Of a DNA stretch of 26,385 bases, positions 20,799 to 26,385 are shown one piece after another. Under the pieces are notes generated by a model. It worked only from the letters and a program-made list of their open reading frames with translations. It made no database searches and was not told where the DNA came from. Position numbers and translations under genes: made by a program. This DNA comes from a virus: the IMG/VR virus record IMGVR_UViG_3300032288_005327, positions 1 to 26,385 of that record. The stretch is one strand, 5' to 3'. How positions within the stretch are numbered: the first letter of the stretch is position 1; the number at the start of each line of letters is the position of its first letter.

Positions 20799-21646
20799 TC
20801 AATTTTGAGACAGCCGCCCATTGGTACGGAGCCGATGGTACGCCCCAGCATGACGCCGATCTCCGCACCGCACGGAAGAACAATCTCTATCCGTCCGTCA
20901 CCACGATAGACAAGGATGTCTTCCGTAATCAGGGGCTGGAGAAGTACAAGATGAACCAGCTTGTCATGGCGGCCTGCGCCCACCAGCGCCAGCCCCATGA
21001 GACGGATGAGGGGTATGCCAACCGCATCTATCAGGTATCCTTGGAGCATTCCAAGAGCGCAGCGGAGTTTGGTTCAGCCTTGCACGATGCCATCGAGCAC
21101 TATCCCCAGATGCCATTGGATGCCAATCTGGTCCCTTGGCTGGATAAGTTTGGGGTTTGGTATTCCGCTAATGTCAGCCATCCCCTGCATCAGGAGAAAG
21201 TCCTTCTGGACCATGATCTTGCGGTAGCGGGAAGGTGTGACTTCATTGGTATAGGCAAGGGCAAGTTTGAGGGTCAAACCATCATTCCTGACTGGAAAAC
21301 TCAAGATGTAAAGAAAGACGATAAGGGCAGGAAGAAGCCTAACTTCTACCCAAGCTGGGCCCGCCAGCTATCTTTCTATGCCGTTTCCTTCGCAAAAGAG
21401 GCCGGAACTTTCCCAATGGGTATTCCGACCTGCATTTCGGTAGTAATTGATTCCAATGAGCCGGAAGAGCCCTTTGTAAAGGTCTGGGAGAAGGAGGAGA
21501 TCCAGGATGCCTACACCACCTTTGTGGTGGGAGCTTGGCTCTACTTCTCCGGAGCTGGCAATAGAAAACCTTATTGGCCCCATAAGAAGAACCAATTACA
21601 GGTAGGGCTATCCGTACCCATGCCTTTCGATGAAGACGCCAACTGA
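20795..21646 (+). CDS. PD-(D/E)XK nuclease (RecB/Cas4-like exonuclease)
   Basis: 283 residues. Motifs in order: YPSVTTIDK (32-40), FGSALHDAIEHY (92-103, His97), AGRCDFIG (145-152, Asp149), IIPDWKTQ (163-170, Asp166 and Lys168), and QLSFYA (191-196, the QxxxY motif). This is the PD-(D/E)XK arrangement of RecB-type exonucleases used by phages to resect DNA ends. No iron-sulfur Cys cluster is seen, unlike Cas4. It partners naturally with the SSB-like protein upstream and the HNH and RusA-like genes downstream. The start overlaps the upstream stop as ATGA. Confidence 0.87.
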   Translation: MINFETAAHWYGADGTPQHDADLRTARKNNLYPSVTTIDKDVFRNQGLEKYKMNQLVMAACAHQRQPHETDEGYANRIYQVSLEHSKSAAEFGSALHDAIEHYPQMPLDANLVPWLDKFGVWYSANVSHPLHQEKVLLDHDLAVAGRCDFIGIGKGKFEGQTIIPDWKTQDVKKDDKGRKKPNFYPSWARQLSFYAVSFAKEAGTFPMGIPTCISVVIDSNEPEEPFVKVWEKEEIQDAYTTFVVGAWLYFSGAGNRKPYWPHKKNQLQVGLSVPMPFDEDAN

Positions 21647-21773
21647 GGTACAGGCGGATATGATCCGCGACTTAGAAGCCAAGGTCAGCCTATTGCTGGA
21701 TGACCTTTTTTACGCCCGTGCTGAAATCGCCAAGTTGCGTATTATGCTTATGGAAAAGGAAAAGCAGCCGTGA
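21630..21773 (+). CDS. 47-residue coiled-coil protein
   Basis: Starts inside the last 17 bases of the nuclease gene and overlaps the next gene as GTGA. Almost all helix with a heptad pattern (MIRDLEAKVSLLLDDLFYAR, then EIAKLRIMLMEKEK). No cysteines. Probably an oligomerising small protein of unknown role. Support comes from tight overlaps on both sides. Confidence 0.65.
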   Translation: MKTPTEVQADMIRDLEAKVSLLLDDLFYARAEIAKLRIMLMEKEKQP

Positions 21774-21946
21774 GCATATCGTGGCAATGGGCAAAGGCTA
21801 ATCCAGATGCTGCGGCTCGACAAATACGCGAGCTACAGAGGGAGAACGCCGAGTTGCAAAAAATAATAGCTACCATGAAAGAAAGACTCATTTGGCTAGA
21901 ACTAGAGCAATGGTACGTTGTGGATAAAAAGGAGACAAAACCATGA
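21770..21946 (+). CDS. 58-residue coiled-coil protein, GTG start
   Basis: The GTG start at 21770 has AAAAGGA 9 bases upstream and overlaps the previous stop as GTGA. MSISWQWAKANPDAAARQIR is followed by heptads (ELQRENAELQKIIATMKERL), then an amphipathic end. Its 3' end carries the AAGGAG site for the following gene, so the pair is coupled. Function unknown. Confidence 0.65.
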   Translation: MSISWQWAKANPDAAARQIRELQRENAELQKIIATMKERLIWLELEQWYVVDKKETKP

Positions 21947-22152
21947 CCTACAAAGACATGACATTCTGTTCGGGAGATGGGTGCGTGAAGTTTAACAAAT
22001 GCTTCCGTGCCCTTACGCCTGATGTTGAAGCCAGAGCCGCCAAGATAGGTCTGCCAATATCCCAATTTAGTAATCCCAAGGAAGTGGACTGCTACGAAGC
22101 CCCTAAATCCAATGACCTGCGCCGACAAAGCGATCAAGCTAGTGCTGCATGA
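21943..22152 (+). CDS. Small Cys-containing protein (MTYKDMTFCS type)
   Basis: 69 residues. Opens MTYKDMTFCSGDGCVKFNKC with Cys9, Cys14 and Cys20, plus a later Cys50 in VDCYE, enough for one zinc site. A short protein with this opening is common in phage genomes near replication genes. Ribosome binding site AAGGAG is 8 bases upstream. The last 41 bases overlap the next gene in another frame, so its final 13 residues may be less conserved. Confidence 0.8.
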   Translation: MTYKDMTFCSGDGCVKFNKCFRALTPDVEARAAKIGLPISQFSNPKEVDCYEAPKSNDLRRQSDQASAA

Positions 22153-22549
22153 TCGGAACGCCACCTATGGCGATCCTGCGGACGATTACCGGAAAGTAGC
22201 CAAGATCTGGAGCGGACTACTGGCGCCCATCCTAAAGCGGGATATTACGCCGCAGGAAGCCATCCTGATGATGGTAGGGCTCAAGCTATCCCGAGAAGTC
22301 CACCTCCCCAAGGAAGATAACGTCATTGATGCCCACGGTTATCTCCTGTGCTATGAATGGGCCAAGTCGGGCCAACGTCCGGAACCAGCTGGAGTTCCAA
22401 CACCCCCAGTATATCCTACCATTGAAGATGGATTTGGAAATATCTGGACCAAATGCGGAAAGGCGGATTGCGGACTTCATGTGGTAAGACCCGGCAAGAC
22501 CCAGTGCGACGTTTGCGATAATCAACCCTGCAATGAAAGCTACCATTGA
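22112..22549 (+). CDS. DUF6378-like protein with C-terminal zinc ribbon
   Basis: 145 residues. The N-terminal domain follows the pattern RNATYGDPADDYRKVAKIW, ITPQEAILMMVGLKLSRE and KEDNVIDAHGYLLCYEW, which I recognise as a phage family annotated DUF6378, reminiscent of MazG-like all-helical nucleotide hydrolases; activity is unproven. The C-terminal 45 residues add a zinc ribbon (TKCGKADC, then CDVCDNQPC). The start lies 41 bases inside the previous gene; no better in-frame start follows before the conserved block. Possible role in nucleotide pools. Confidence 0.8.
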   Translation: MTCADKAIKLVLHDRNATYGDPADDYRKVAKIWSGLLAPILKRDITPQEAILMMVGLKLSREVHLPKEDNVIDAHGYLLCYEWAKSGQRPEPAGVPTPPVYPTIEDGFGNIWTKCGKADCGLHVVRPGKTQCDVCDNQPCNESYH

Positions 22550-22742
22550 CTTTTCCCTTCCTGAAGAAACTTACGAACACCTTCAGGCAATCCATGCTCC
22601 CGAAGCATGGAAGACCCTTAATGATCTTGATTACAAGCTGCGAAATATCGTGAAACACGGGCATAGATATGAGTCCGTGGAGCAACTAGCCAATGAGTTA
22701 CGCAATGAAATCAACGAGACATTATCCCTAGTAGACGTATGA
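22533..22742 (+). CDS. Small phage protein (FSLPEE ... WKTLNDLDYKLRN)
   Basis: 69 residues, acidic-to-neutral. Opens MKATIDFSLPEETYEHLQAI, then WKTLNDLDYKLRNIVKHGH and a helical end. This layout (beta strand FxLPEE, then a helix with W-x-L-x-D-L-D-x-x-LR) is a frequent short phage protein of unknown function. The start overlaps the preceding gene by 17 bases; the stop overlaps the next start as ATGA. Confidence 0.8.
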   Translation: MKATIDFSLPEETYEHLQAIHAPEAWKTLNDLDYKLRNIVKHGHRYESVEQLANELRNEINETLSLVDV

Positions 22743-23146
22743 ACCGATTCAACCTAAGCTCAAATCTTGCAGCATGTAACACCTATCGCAGGTTTCTGCG
22801 GACACCAACCATCATTGCCGTGATTTTGGTTATGGTGTCTTGGATTGTCATGTCGGGATATACCTTCGTGTATCTTTATGGCATGAATCACCCATTGATT
22901 GATCTATTGGCAGTTATCTTTTTATCTGTAATTTGTTATCCCGTAATCCTTTACTTTGTCTTCAGCGAAGTCCATTCGGCCATGATCAAGCGAAGGCTAT
23001 GGATATGGGGCCGGAACAAGTTCAATTCATGGAATGAGTTCTCGGATTGGATCAATCGAACCCACCATTTGGCCTTGGACTACATAGCCGGATTGCCCGA
23101 TGATTCATGGTATCCCGACATGAAGCGTGGAGGAATGGAAAAATGA
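22739..23146 (+). CDS. Two-span membrane protein
   Basis: 135 residues. A short N-terminal region is followed by transmembrane helix 1 (about 23-49), a short loop (MNHP), helix 2 (about 53-78), then a basic, aromatic cytoplasmic-type tail (RRLWIWGRNKFNSWNEFSDW). Both ends are likely cytoplasmic by the positive-inside rule. Coupled on both sides by ATGA overlaps. Holin or superinfection-exclusion roles are possible but the endolysin is 10 kb away; unassigned. Confidence 0.75.
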   Translation: MNRFNLSSNLAACNTYRRFLRTPTIIAVILVMVSWIVMSGYTFVYLYGMNHPLIDLLAVIFLSVICYPVILYFVFSEVHSAMIKRRLWIWGRNKFNSWNEFSDWINRTHHLALDYIAGLPDDSWYPDMKRGGMEK

Positions 23147-23433
23147 CAGGAGAAATCTGGGACTATCCAACAAGAATCAGAGTCACCTCAGAGTCAGACG
23201 CCAACGATTCCTATCTCGTTGACCTTACTGACTTCCCTGTAAACGGCATCTTCAACGGCAGCTGCCAATGCCAGCACTTTGTTTGCGTGCTAAGGCCAAA
23301 GCTAAAGACCCCAGGAAATACCTTTCTGCACCGCTGCAAGCACCTAAGATGGGCCAGGGATCATGCCCTAGATTTTATTCTACCACATCTTAAAGCTGCC
23401 GATCCCAATATTCCAGAAGACCAACAACCATGA
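23143..23433 (+). CDS. SWIM-like zinc-finger protein
   Basis: 96 residues from the ATG at 23143 (ATGA overlap). Zinc ligands are spaced as in a SWIM finger: SCQCQHF, then 21-22 residues later RCKHL, i.e. CxC ... CxH. SWIM domains bind DNA or proteins and occur with recombination factors. A beta-rich N-terminal part (TRIRVTSESDANDSYLVDL) precedes it. Placed between membrane and HTH-like genes in the replication block. Confidence 0.75.
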   Translation: MTGEIWDYPTRIRVTSESDANDSYLVDLTDFPVNGIFNGSCQCQHFVCVLRPKLKTPGNTFLHRCKHLRWARDHALDFILPHLKAADPNIPEDQQP

Positions 23434-23873
23434 CATCAAGAGAACTAAAACGAAAGAACCTCTGCATCAGCAAACTGGCAAGAGAACATGGCAAACGTCC
23501 CGTTTCTGTGTTTAATCGCATCTACCGAGGATGGTCATTGGAGGATGCCATCAAAACCCCCTTTCTTCCCATGTATCGCTCTGGGTTTGAGCGTACTTGG
23601 AAAAGCAAAGAAGATGTCCAGTTAGAACTGGATGAGATGCCATTGGATCAACTTCCTCCGCGCATTTTACGCTTAAGGTTGACGAACAAGAGTCCCACCT
23701 TAAAGTTTGGCAGATGGCTTCGTCGCCAACATCCCGAAGAATTTAACAAGTATTACTATGACACTTTTGCGCCGAAAGAACATGTTGAAGTCATCAAAAA
23801 GTTTAACGCGAGCCACACCGCTAAAGCGAGGAAACAAGTTAAGGCCGGTGTCAAAGAAGAGGTCGAAGCTTAA
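23430..23873 (+). CDS. HTH-like DNA-binding protein
   Basis: 147 residues, basic. Residues 10-41 read LCISKLAREHGKRPVSVF then NRIYRGWSLEDAIKTP, the pattern of a short helix-turn-helix found in phage DNA-binding and HNH-associated proteins (A-x-x-x-G-x-x-x-x-x-V-x-x-R-x-x-x-G-W-x-x-E-x-A). The rest is Arg/Lys-rich and helical. Its last 92 bases overlap the HNH gene in another frame. Probably binds DNA; target unknown. Confidence 0.7.
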   Translation: MTSRELKRKNLCISKLAREHGKRPVSVFNRIYRGWSLEDAIKTPFLPMYRSGFERTWKSKEDVQLELDEMPLDQLPPRILRLRLTNKSPTLKFGRWLRRQHPEEFNKYYYDTFAPKEHVEVIKKFNASHTAKARKQVKAGVKEEVEA

Positions 23874-24210
23874 CGTAGAGTACAGCCGACTCAGGAAAGA
23901 CTTCCTTGAAGCCCATCCCTATTGCCAAGTAACCATCCAGAACATGGGGGTTACTGAGGAAGAGGTAATCAGAGGAGGCGGCAGCACTGTTATTCGGGGA
24001 GATCTCGCTTACTTTCCGCGTTCCGTGGACGTTCATCACATGAAACGTCGTGGCAAGTACTTCCTTGACACTTCCAGTTGGTTAGCCGTATCTCGTCAGG
24101 CTCACAATTGGATCCACTCAAACCCGAAAGAAGCTACCGAGAAGGGTTGGTTGATCCCGCGATCCCAAGAAAACTTGATTACCAATGCCAGCTGCGAGGA
24201 TAACCAATGA
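23782..24210 (+). CDS. HNH-type endonuclease
   Basis: 142 residues from the ATG at 23782. Very basic start (LTRATPLKRGNKLRPVSKKR), then YSRLRKDFLEAHPYCQV, a long loop, VDVHHMKRRGKYFLDTSSWL (His85-His86) and AHNWIHSNP (His108, His112), the HNH beta-beta-alpha metal site order. The usual CxxC pair is reduced to a single Cys48. It probably makes cuts during packaging or recombination. The start overlaps the previous gene by 92 bases; the stop overlaps the 24207 gene as ATGA. Confidence 0.8.
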   Translation: MLKSSKSLTRATPLKRGNKLRPVSKKRSKLNVEYSRLRKDFLEAHPYCQVTIQNMGVTEEEVIRGGGSTVIRGDLAYFPRSVDVHHMKRRGKYFLDTSSWLAVSRQAHNWIHSNPKEATEKGWLIPRSQENLITNASCEDNQ

Positions 24211-24640
24211 CGAACTCCAATCCATCCTTAAACGAAAAGGATACGGCATCCACTCCGAAGTGGGGAAAAAGGGCATTGCGTCTGAAATTAGTGGTGCCGG
24301 GCCGAGTGGCAACGTGGAATCAAGTCGTGGATATGAATCCCTTCGTCAGGAAGCAGTTGCGCTTAACTACTCAGGCAAATGTACTGTCCGCATTAAGTTC
24401 TTTAGAAAGCGACTTGCCGACTACTCACGAGCAAATTGTGAAAAGTATCTCATCGACAGCGCAGTCTATGGTGGCATTATCCGCGACGATTCGGAAAAAG
24501 AAATTCGGCTCATCGACGAAGGGCAAGTGAAGGTTGATACCGAGGCCGAAGAACGGGTGGAAATAAACTTTGAGTACGAAGAGGTGGACCTTGATAATCT
24601 CTGGGTTCCACGAACAAGACTTGGCAACATAGGTCAATAA
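24185..24640 (+). CDS. RusA-like resolvase, C-terminal fold in this frame
   Basis: 151 residues. Its second half carries what looks like the RusA Holliday-junction resolvase core: CTVRIKFFRKRLADYSRANC, EKYLIDSAVYGGIIRDD (acidic metal site DD), then EERVEINFEYEEV. The first part, MPAARITNDELQSILKRKG, reads as coding, but residues about 30-60 are low in character, and the usual first strand and helix of the fold are instead seen in the overlapping frame at 24207. Either two proteins are made or a -1 frame change joins them. RusA-type enzymes cleave four-way junctions before packaging. Confidence 0.7.
   Translation: MPAARITNDELQSILKRKGYGIHSEVGKKGIASEISGAGPSGNVESSRGYESLRQEAVALNYSGKCTVRIKFFRKRLADYSRANCEKYLIDSAVYGGIIRDDSEKEIRLIDEGQVKVDTEAEERVEINFEYEEVDLDNLWVPRTRLGNIGQ
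24207..24530 (+). CDS. RusA-like N-terminal fold in an overlapping frame
   Basis: 107 residues, wholly nested in the 24185-24640 gene in another frame, starting as ATGA with the HNH stop. ALRLKLVVPGRVATWNQVVD then NPFVRKQLRLTTQANVLSAL looks like the first beta strand, loop and helix of the RusA fold. The C-terminal half (Ser/Thr/Lys-rich) is what would be expected from reading the resolvase core out of frame. Proteins of this look recur in phages in my memory, so the arrangement is unlikely to be a one-off sequencing error, but I cannot verify that here. Confidence 0.6.
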   Translation: MTNSNPSLNEKDTASTPKWGKRALRLKLVVPGRVATWNQVVDMNPFVRKQLRLTTQANVLSALSSLESDLPTTHEQIVKSISSTAQSMVALSATIRKKKFGSSTKGK

Positions 24641-24642
24641 TT

Positions 24643-24885
24643 ATGTCTAATCCTAAAGGAATGAACGCTTTGCGGATGCGTGTCGTAAAGCTTGATCCAG
24701 GTTATGGCGCAGGGGAAGGTCAACCCTATGCCATCCAAGTATCCCAAGACGGCTTGGTCTGGTTCACTATTGGTCGCTTTGACAATGAGCTATACGCCAA
24801 GGAGTATGCCCAGAAACTTGCTGGAATCGCTGACGCAAACATTTCTGTTCGGGCAACCCATATCCTATGGTCAACCCGAGTCTAG
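24643..24885 (+). CDS. Small hypothetical protein
   Basis: 80 residues starting 2 bases after the RusA-like stop. Beta-rich: MRVVKLDPGYGAGEGQPYAI, QVSQDGLVWFTIGRF, then a helix (ELYAKEYAQKLAG) and a final strand. Overlaps the next gene by 19 bases. Family not recognised. Confidence 0.7.
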   Translation: MSNPKGMNALRMRVVKLDPGYGAGEGQPYAIQVSQDGLVWFTIGRFDNELYAKEYAQKLAGIADANISVRATHILWSTRV

Positions 24886-25349
24886 ACTATCCTCTGATAC
24901 CCCGTCCTCCCAAGTACTTTGAAGACTTTAATGAGACTAGGTTTGATCCATTAAGGCATCAAAAATGGTTTCGTAAACTAGTCCGCCATTGGTACATGGC
25001 CAGAGGTGCGGAATTGGCTTACAAGGATATGGTGGCTAATGGATGGTCGCTGAACCTAGCCGCCAAGACTTACAAGATAGATAAGAAAAGAATCAGGCAT
25101 TATGGCCGGTTCATAAGCGGATTCCATTTAGCTAAAAGGGATCTTAAATATCTTACCTATCAGAAAGTTCTGGATGAGGTTTATGAGACCTATTGCAGGA
25201 ACAGGGGAGTTGTAAACTTTCACATGATCGCAAAGCCCTTGTGCAAGCTTTACGGAATCAGCAAGAGCACTTTTTACGAGTTTTGGGAGTTTGACCCAAA
25301 CTTTTTACCAACCGTCCTTAAGACAGACGACATGGCGCAAGGTACTTAA
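24867..25349 (+). CDS. Hypothetical protein with helix-turn-helix-like segments
   Basis: 160 residues, basic and aromatic. Two segments look like helix-turn-helix units: SLNLAAKTYKIDKKRIRHYG (about 68-87) and MIAKPLCKLYGISKSTFYEF (about 121-140). An Arg/Lys/Trp-rich N-terminal half precedes them. It could be a regulator that reads DNA near the strand switch at 25.4 kb, being nearly the last rightward gene; this is inference. No family recognised. Confidence 0.7.
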   Translation: MVNPSLDYPLIPRPPKYFEDFNETRFDPLRHQKWFRKLVRHWYMARGAELAYKDMVANGWSLNLAAKTYKIDKKRIRHYGRFISGFHLAKRDLKYLTYQKVLDEVYETYCRNRGVVNFHMIAKPLCKLYGISKSTFYEFWEFDPNFLPTVLKTDDMAQGT

Positions 25350-25358
25350 CCACGCCAT

Positions 25359-25550
25359 ATGGAAGACAAACCAACAAACAAGTACACGTTAGCCTGCCTT
25401 AAAGAAGACATCTCGGACGGTTTCCGAGGCGTCTTCTTCATAGGCTTCTGGGTGATTATCTTCGCCCAATCCTGTCAGGAGATCAAGAGCAAGGCATCCG
25501 AACCTAGGGCTTCATCTCAGTCTTTAGGTCAGCAGGAACAAAAGTCCTAA
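25359..25550 (+). CDS. Possible small one-span membrane protein
   Basis: 63 residues with one hydrophobic span (GVFFIGFWVIIFAQS, about 24-38) and a polar, disordered tail. No Shine-Dalgarno site. Its last 47 bases overlap the convergent gene on the other strand and it contains a strong hairpin (25402-25438), so it may be a chance frame over a terminator region. Confidence 0.45.
   Translation: MEDKPTNKYTLACLKEDISDGFRGVFFIGFWVIIFAQSCQEIKSKASEPRASSQSLGQQEQKS
25402..25438. terminator. Long hairpin between convergent gene ends
   Basis: AAGAAGAC/GTCTTCTT (8 bp) continued, after one mismatch, by TCTCGGA/TCCGAGG (7 bp with one G-T pair) and a 5-base loop. It lies where rightward and leftward genes meet. 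The flanking runs are purine/pyrimidine tracts rather than pure T, so termination in either direction is plausible but unproven. Confidence 0.45.
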
Positions 25551-26385
25551 AGATAGTTTCCAAAGTTGAAGGACGTTCCTTGCCCATAAGGGCTTCAAGT
25601 TCCAACTTCTTGGTCTTTTCAGCACCCTTGCCAGCCCACCAGTAGATTTCCCTGCCTGCAACAGGTAGGAACTTAGTGGCTTCAAGGTTCTTAAAGTAGG
25701 CCTCGATGTTGGGAACCGTTCGTAAACCACGAACATCCGTTTGACCAGCTAGATACTTGCCAGTAGCTTTAACATCCTGCTGGAGATCATTCAGGATACC
25801 AGAGCCAGGAACCGCCCATTCAGCAGCGGCTACGAATAGACCCTGTTCGCCCAAGCGATAGATGCTGTAACGGGGGATAAGCATGATACCCATGGCGCCT
25901 TGAATGGCGTATTCCTTGGGATCCTCGATCTTGCGACCAAGGGCCTCGTCCATTCCGTAACGGAAGAGTTGTTGCCCAGCTCCAACCAAAGCGGCATAAG
26001 CAGCCATATTGGCGATAGCCTTGGCAGCATACTTAACCTCACCGGTCTGGTTAGCTGCTTTGAAGTTTTCGTAAACGTCTCTACGGATGATATCGAGTTG
26101 CTTGATAGCGTAGCTGCGAAGGGTGTAGAGGGTTTTCCCCCAAGGTCCAGCTGCGGCATAGCCTTCCGCACGACCGGCTAGGTCAATGGGTTGGAACTTA
26201 GCTAGTTCATTGCGAAGGAAGAAGGCGGTATTGTCAGTAAGTTTTCCTTCACGAAACTCGGGTTTGCGTAGATCCTCAAGCATGGCAGGCCACCGCTCAG
26301 GATACATCTTGCTGTAATAGGAATCGAGATCCTTGAACCGACGGGTTTCTGGATTTTGAACCGTATCGGCAATAAATCCCTTTGC
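25504..26385 (-). CDS. C-terminal part of a large virion-type protein (partial)
   Basis: Open on the minus strand through the right edge; 293 residues are visible, and the Met at 26307 is internal, since the frame continues upstream without stop. Helical, Ala-rich sequence with mildly hydrophobic helices (ANMAAYAALVGAGQQLF, GAMGIMLIPRYSIYRLG) and GPWGKTLYTLRSYAIKQLDI, a layout like the C-terminal end of giant phage internal-virion or polyvalent proteins (PLxRFG-type ends). The stop is at 25504. It would be a late gene, transcribed in the same direction as the packaging operon. Exact family is not certain because the body lies outside the window. Confidence 0.7.
   Translation of the reverse strand, partial: AKGFIADTVQNPETRRFKDLDSYYSKMYPERWPAMLEDLRKPEFREGKLTDNTAFFLRNELAKFQPIDLAGRAEGYAAAGPWGKTLYTLRSYAIKQLDIIRRDVYENFKAANQTGEVKYAAKAIANMAAYAALVGAGQQLFRYGMDEALGRKIEDPKEYAIQGAMGIMLIPRYSIYRLGEQGLFVAAAEWAVPGSGILNDLQQDVKATGKYLAGQTDVRGLRTVPNIEAYFKNLEATKFLPVAGREIYWWAGKGAEKTKKLELEALMGKERPSTLETIFRTFVPADLKTEMKP

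Noticed and set aside
1-26385. CRISPR array, insertion sequence or integrase with attachment sites
   Set aside because: No regularly spaced direct repeats, transposase motifs, terminal inverted repeats or integrase motifs were seen; the only mobile element found is the intein.

Overview
The window looks like part of the genome of a tailed double-stranded DNA bacteriophage. It carries a terminase large subunit, a phage-type endolysin, a phage tRNA, a block of replication and recombination nucleases, many tiny genes joined by 4-base ATGA stop/start overlaps, and one end of a very large virion-type protein. No host housekeeping gene is present. The host cannot be fixed from sequence alone; many genes have Shine-Dalgarno sites, so an ordinary bacterium is likely.

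Layout. Positions 1-7.8 kb are read on the minus strand. This holds a packaging operon (3'-5' exonuclease-like protein, two small genes, terminase large subunit interrupted by an intein, and a gene cut by the window edge). Upstream of it, and ended by its own terminator, is a string of very small late-type genes. Two gene-poor, hairpin-rich stretches (about 4.76-5.14 and 6.07-6.46 kb) lie here; the second follows a tRNA-Met gene that has a good sigma70-like promoter. From 7.8 to 25.5 kb genes are read on the plus strand: a protein of unknown role with a membrane-anchored signal-peptidase-like protein; a GC-skewed regulatory region (8.8-10.6 kb) with G-runs, a promoter flanked by repeated 9-mers and CCTAGG-based hairpins; a small-gene and lysis block (10.6-12.4 kb); an amidoligase/glutamine-amidotransferase cluster (12.4-19.7 kb); and a replication/recombination block (19.9-25.3 kb). 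At 25.5 kb the strand switches back to minus for the C-terminal part of a large protein that runs off the right edge.

The most interesting part is the 12.4-19.7 kb cluster. It contains two different amidoligases (a phiEco32-like COOH-NH2 ligase type 2, and a C-terminal amidoligase domain behind a zinc ribbon), a class I glutamine amidotransferase and a class II (Cys2) glutamine amidotransferase, plus unrecognised proteins. Two consecutive, otherwise dissimilar small proteins in it end in the same spaced tail, LSSYxxxLPLP, written with different codons. I infer that the cluster makes an amide- or peptide-linked product and that the tails are recognition signals, possibly ligation substrates. 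Other notable points are the intein placed exactly inside the terminase Walker A motif, and a RusA-like gene whose N-terminal and C-terminal fold elements lie in two overlapping frames.
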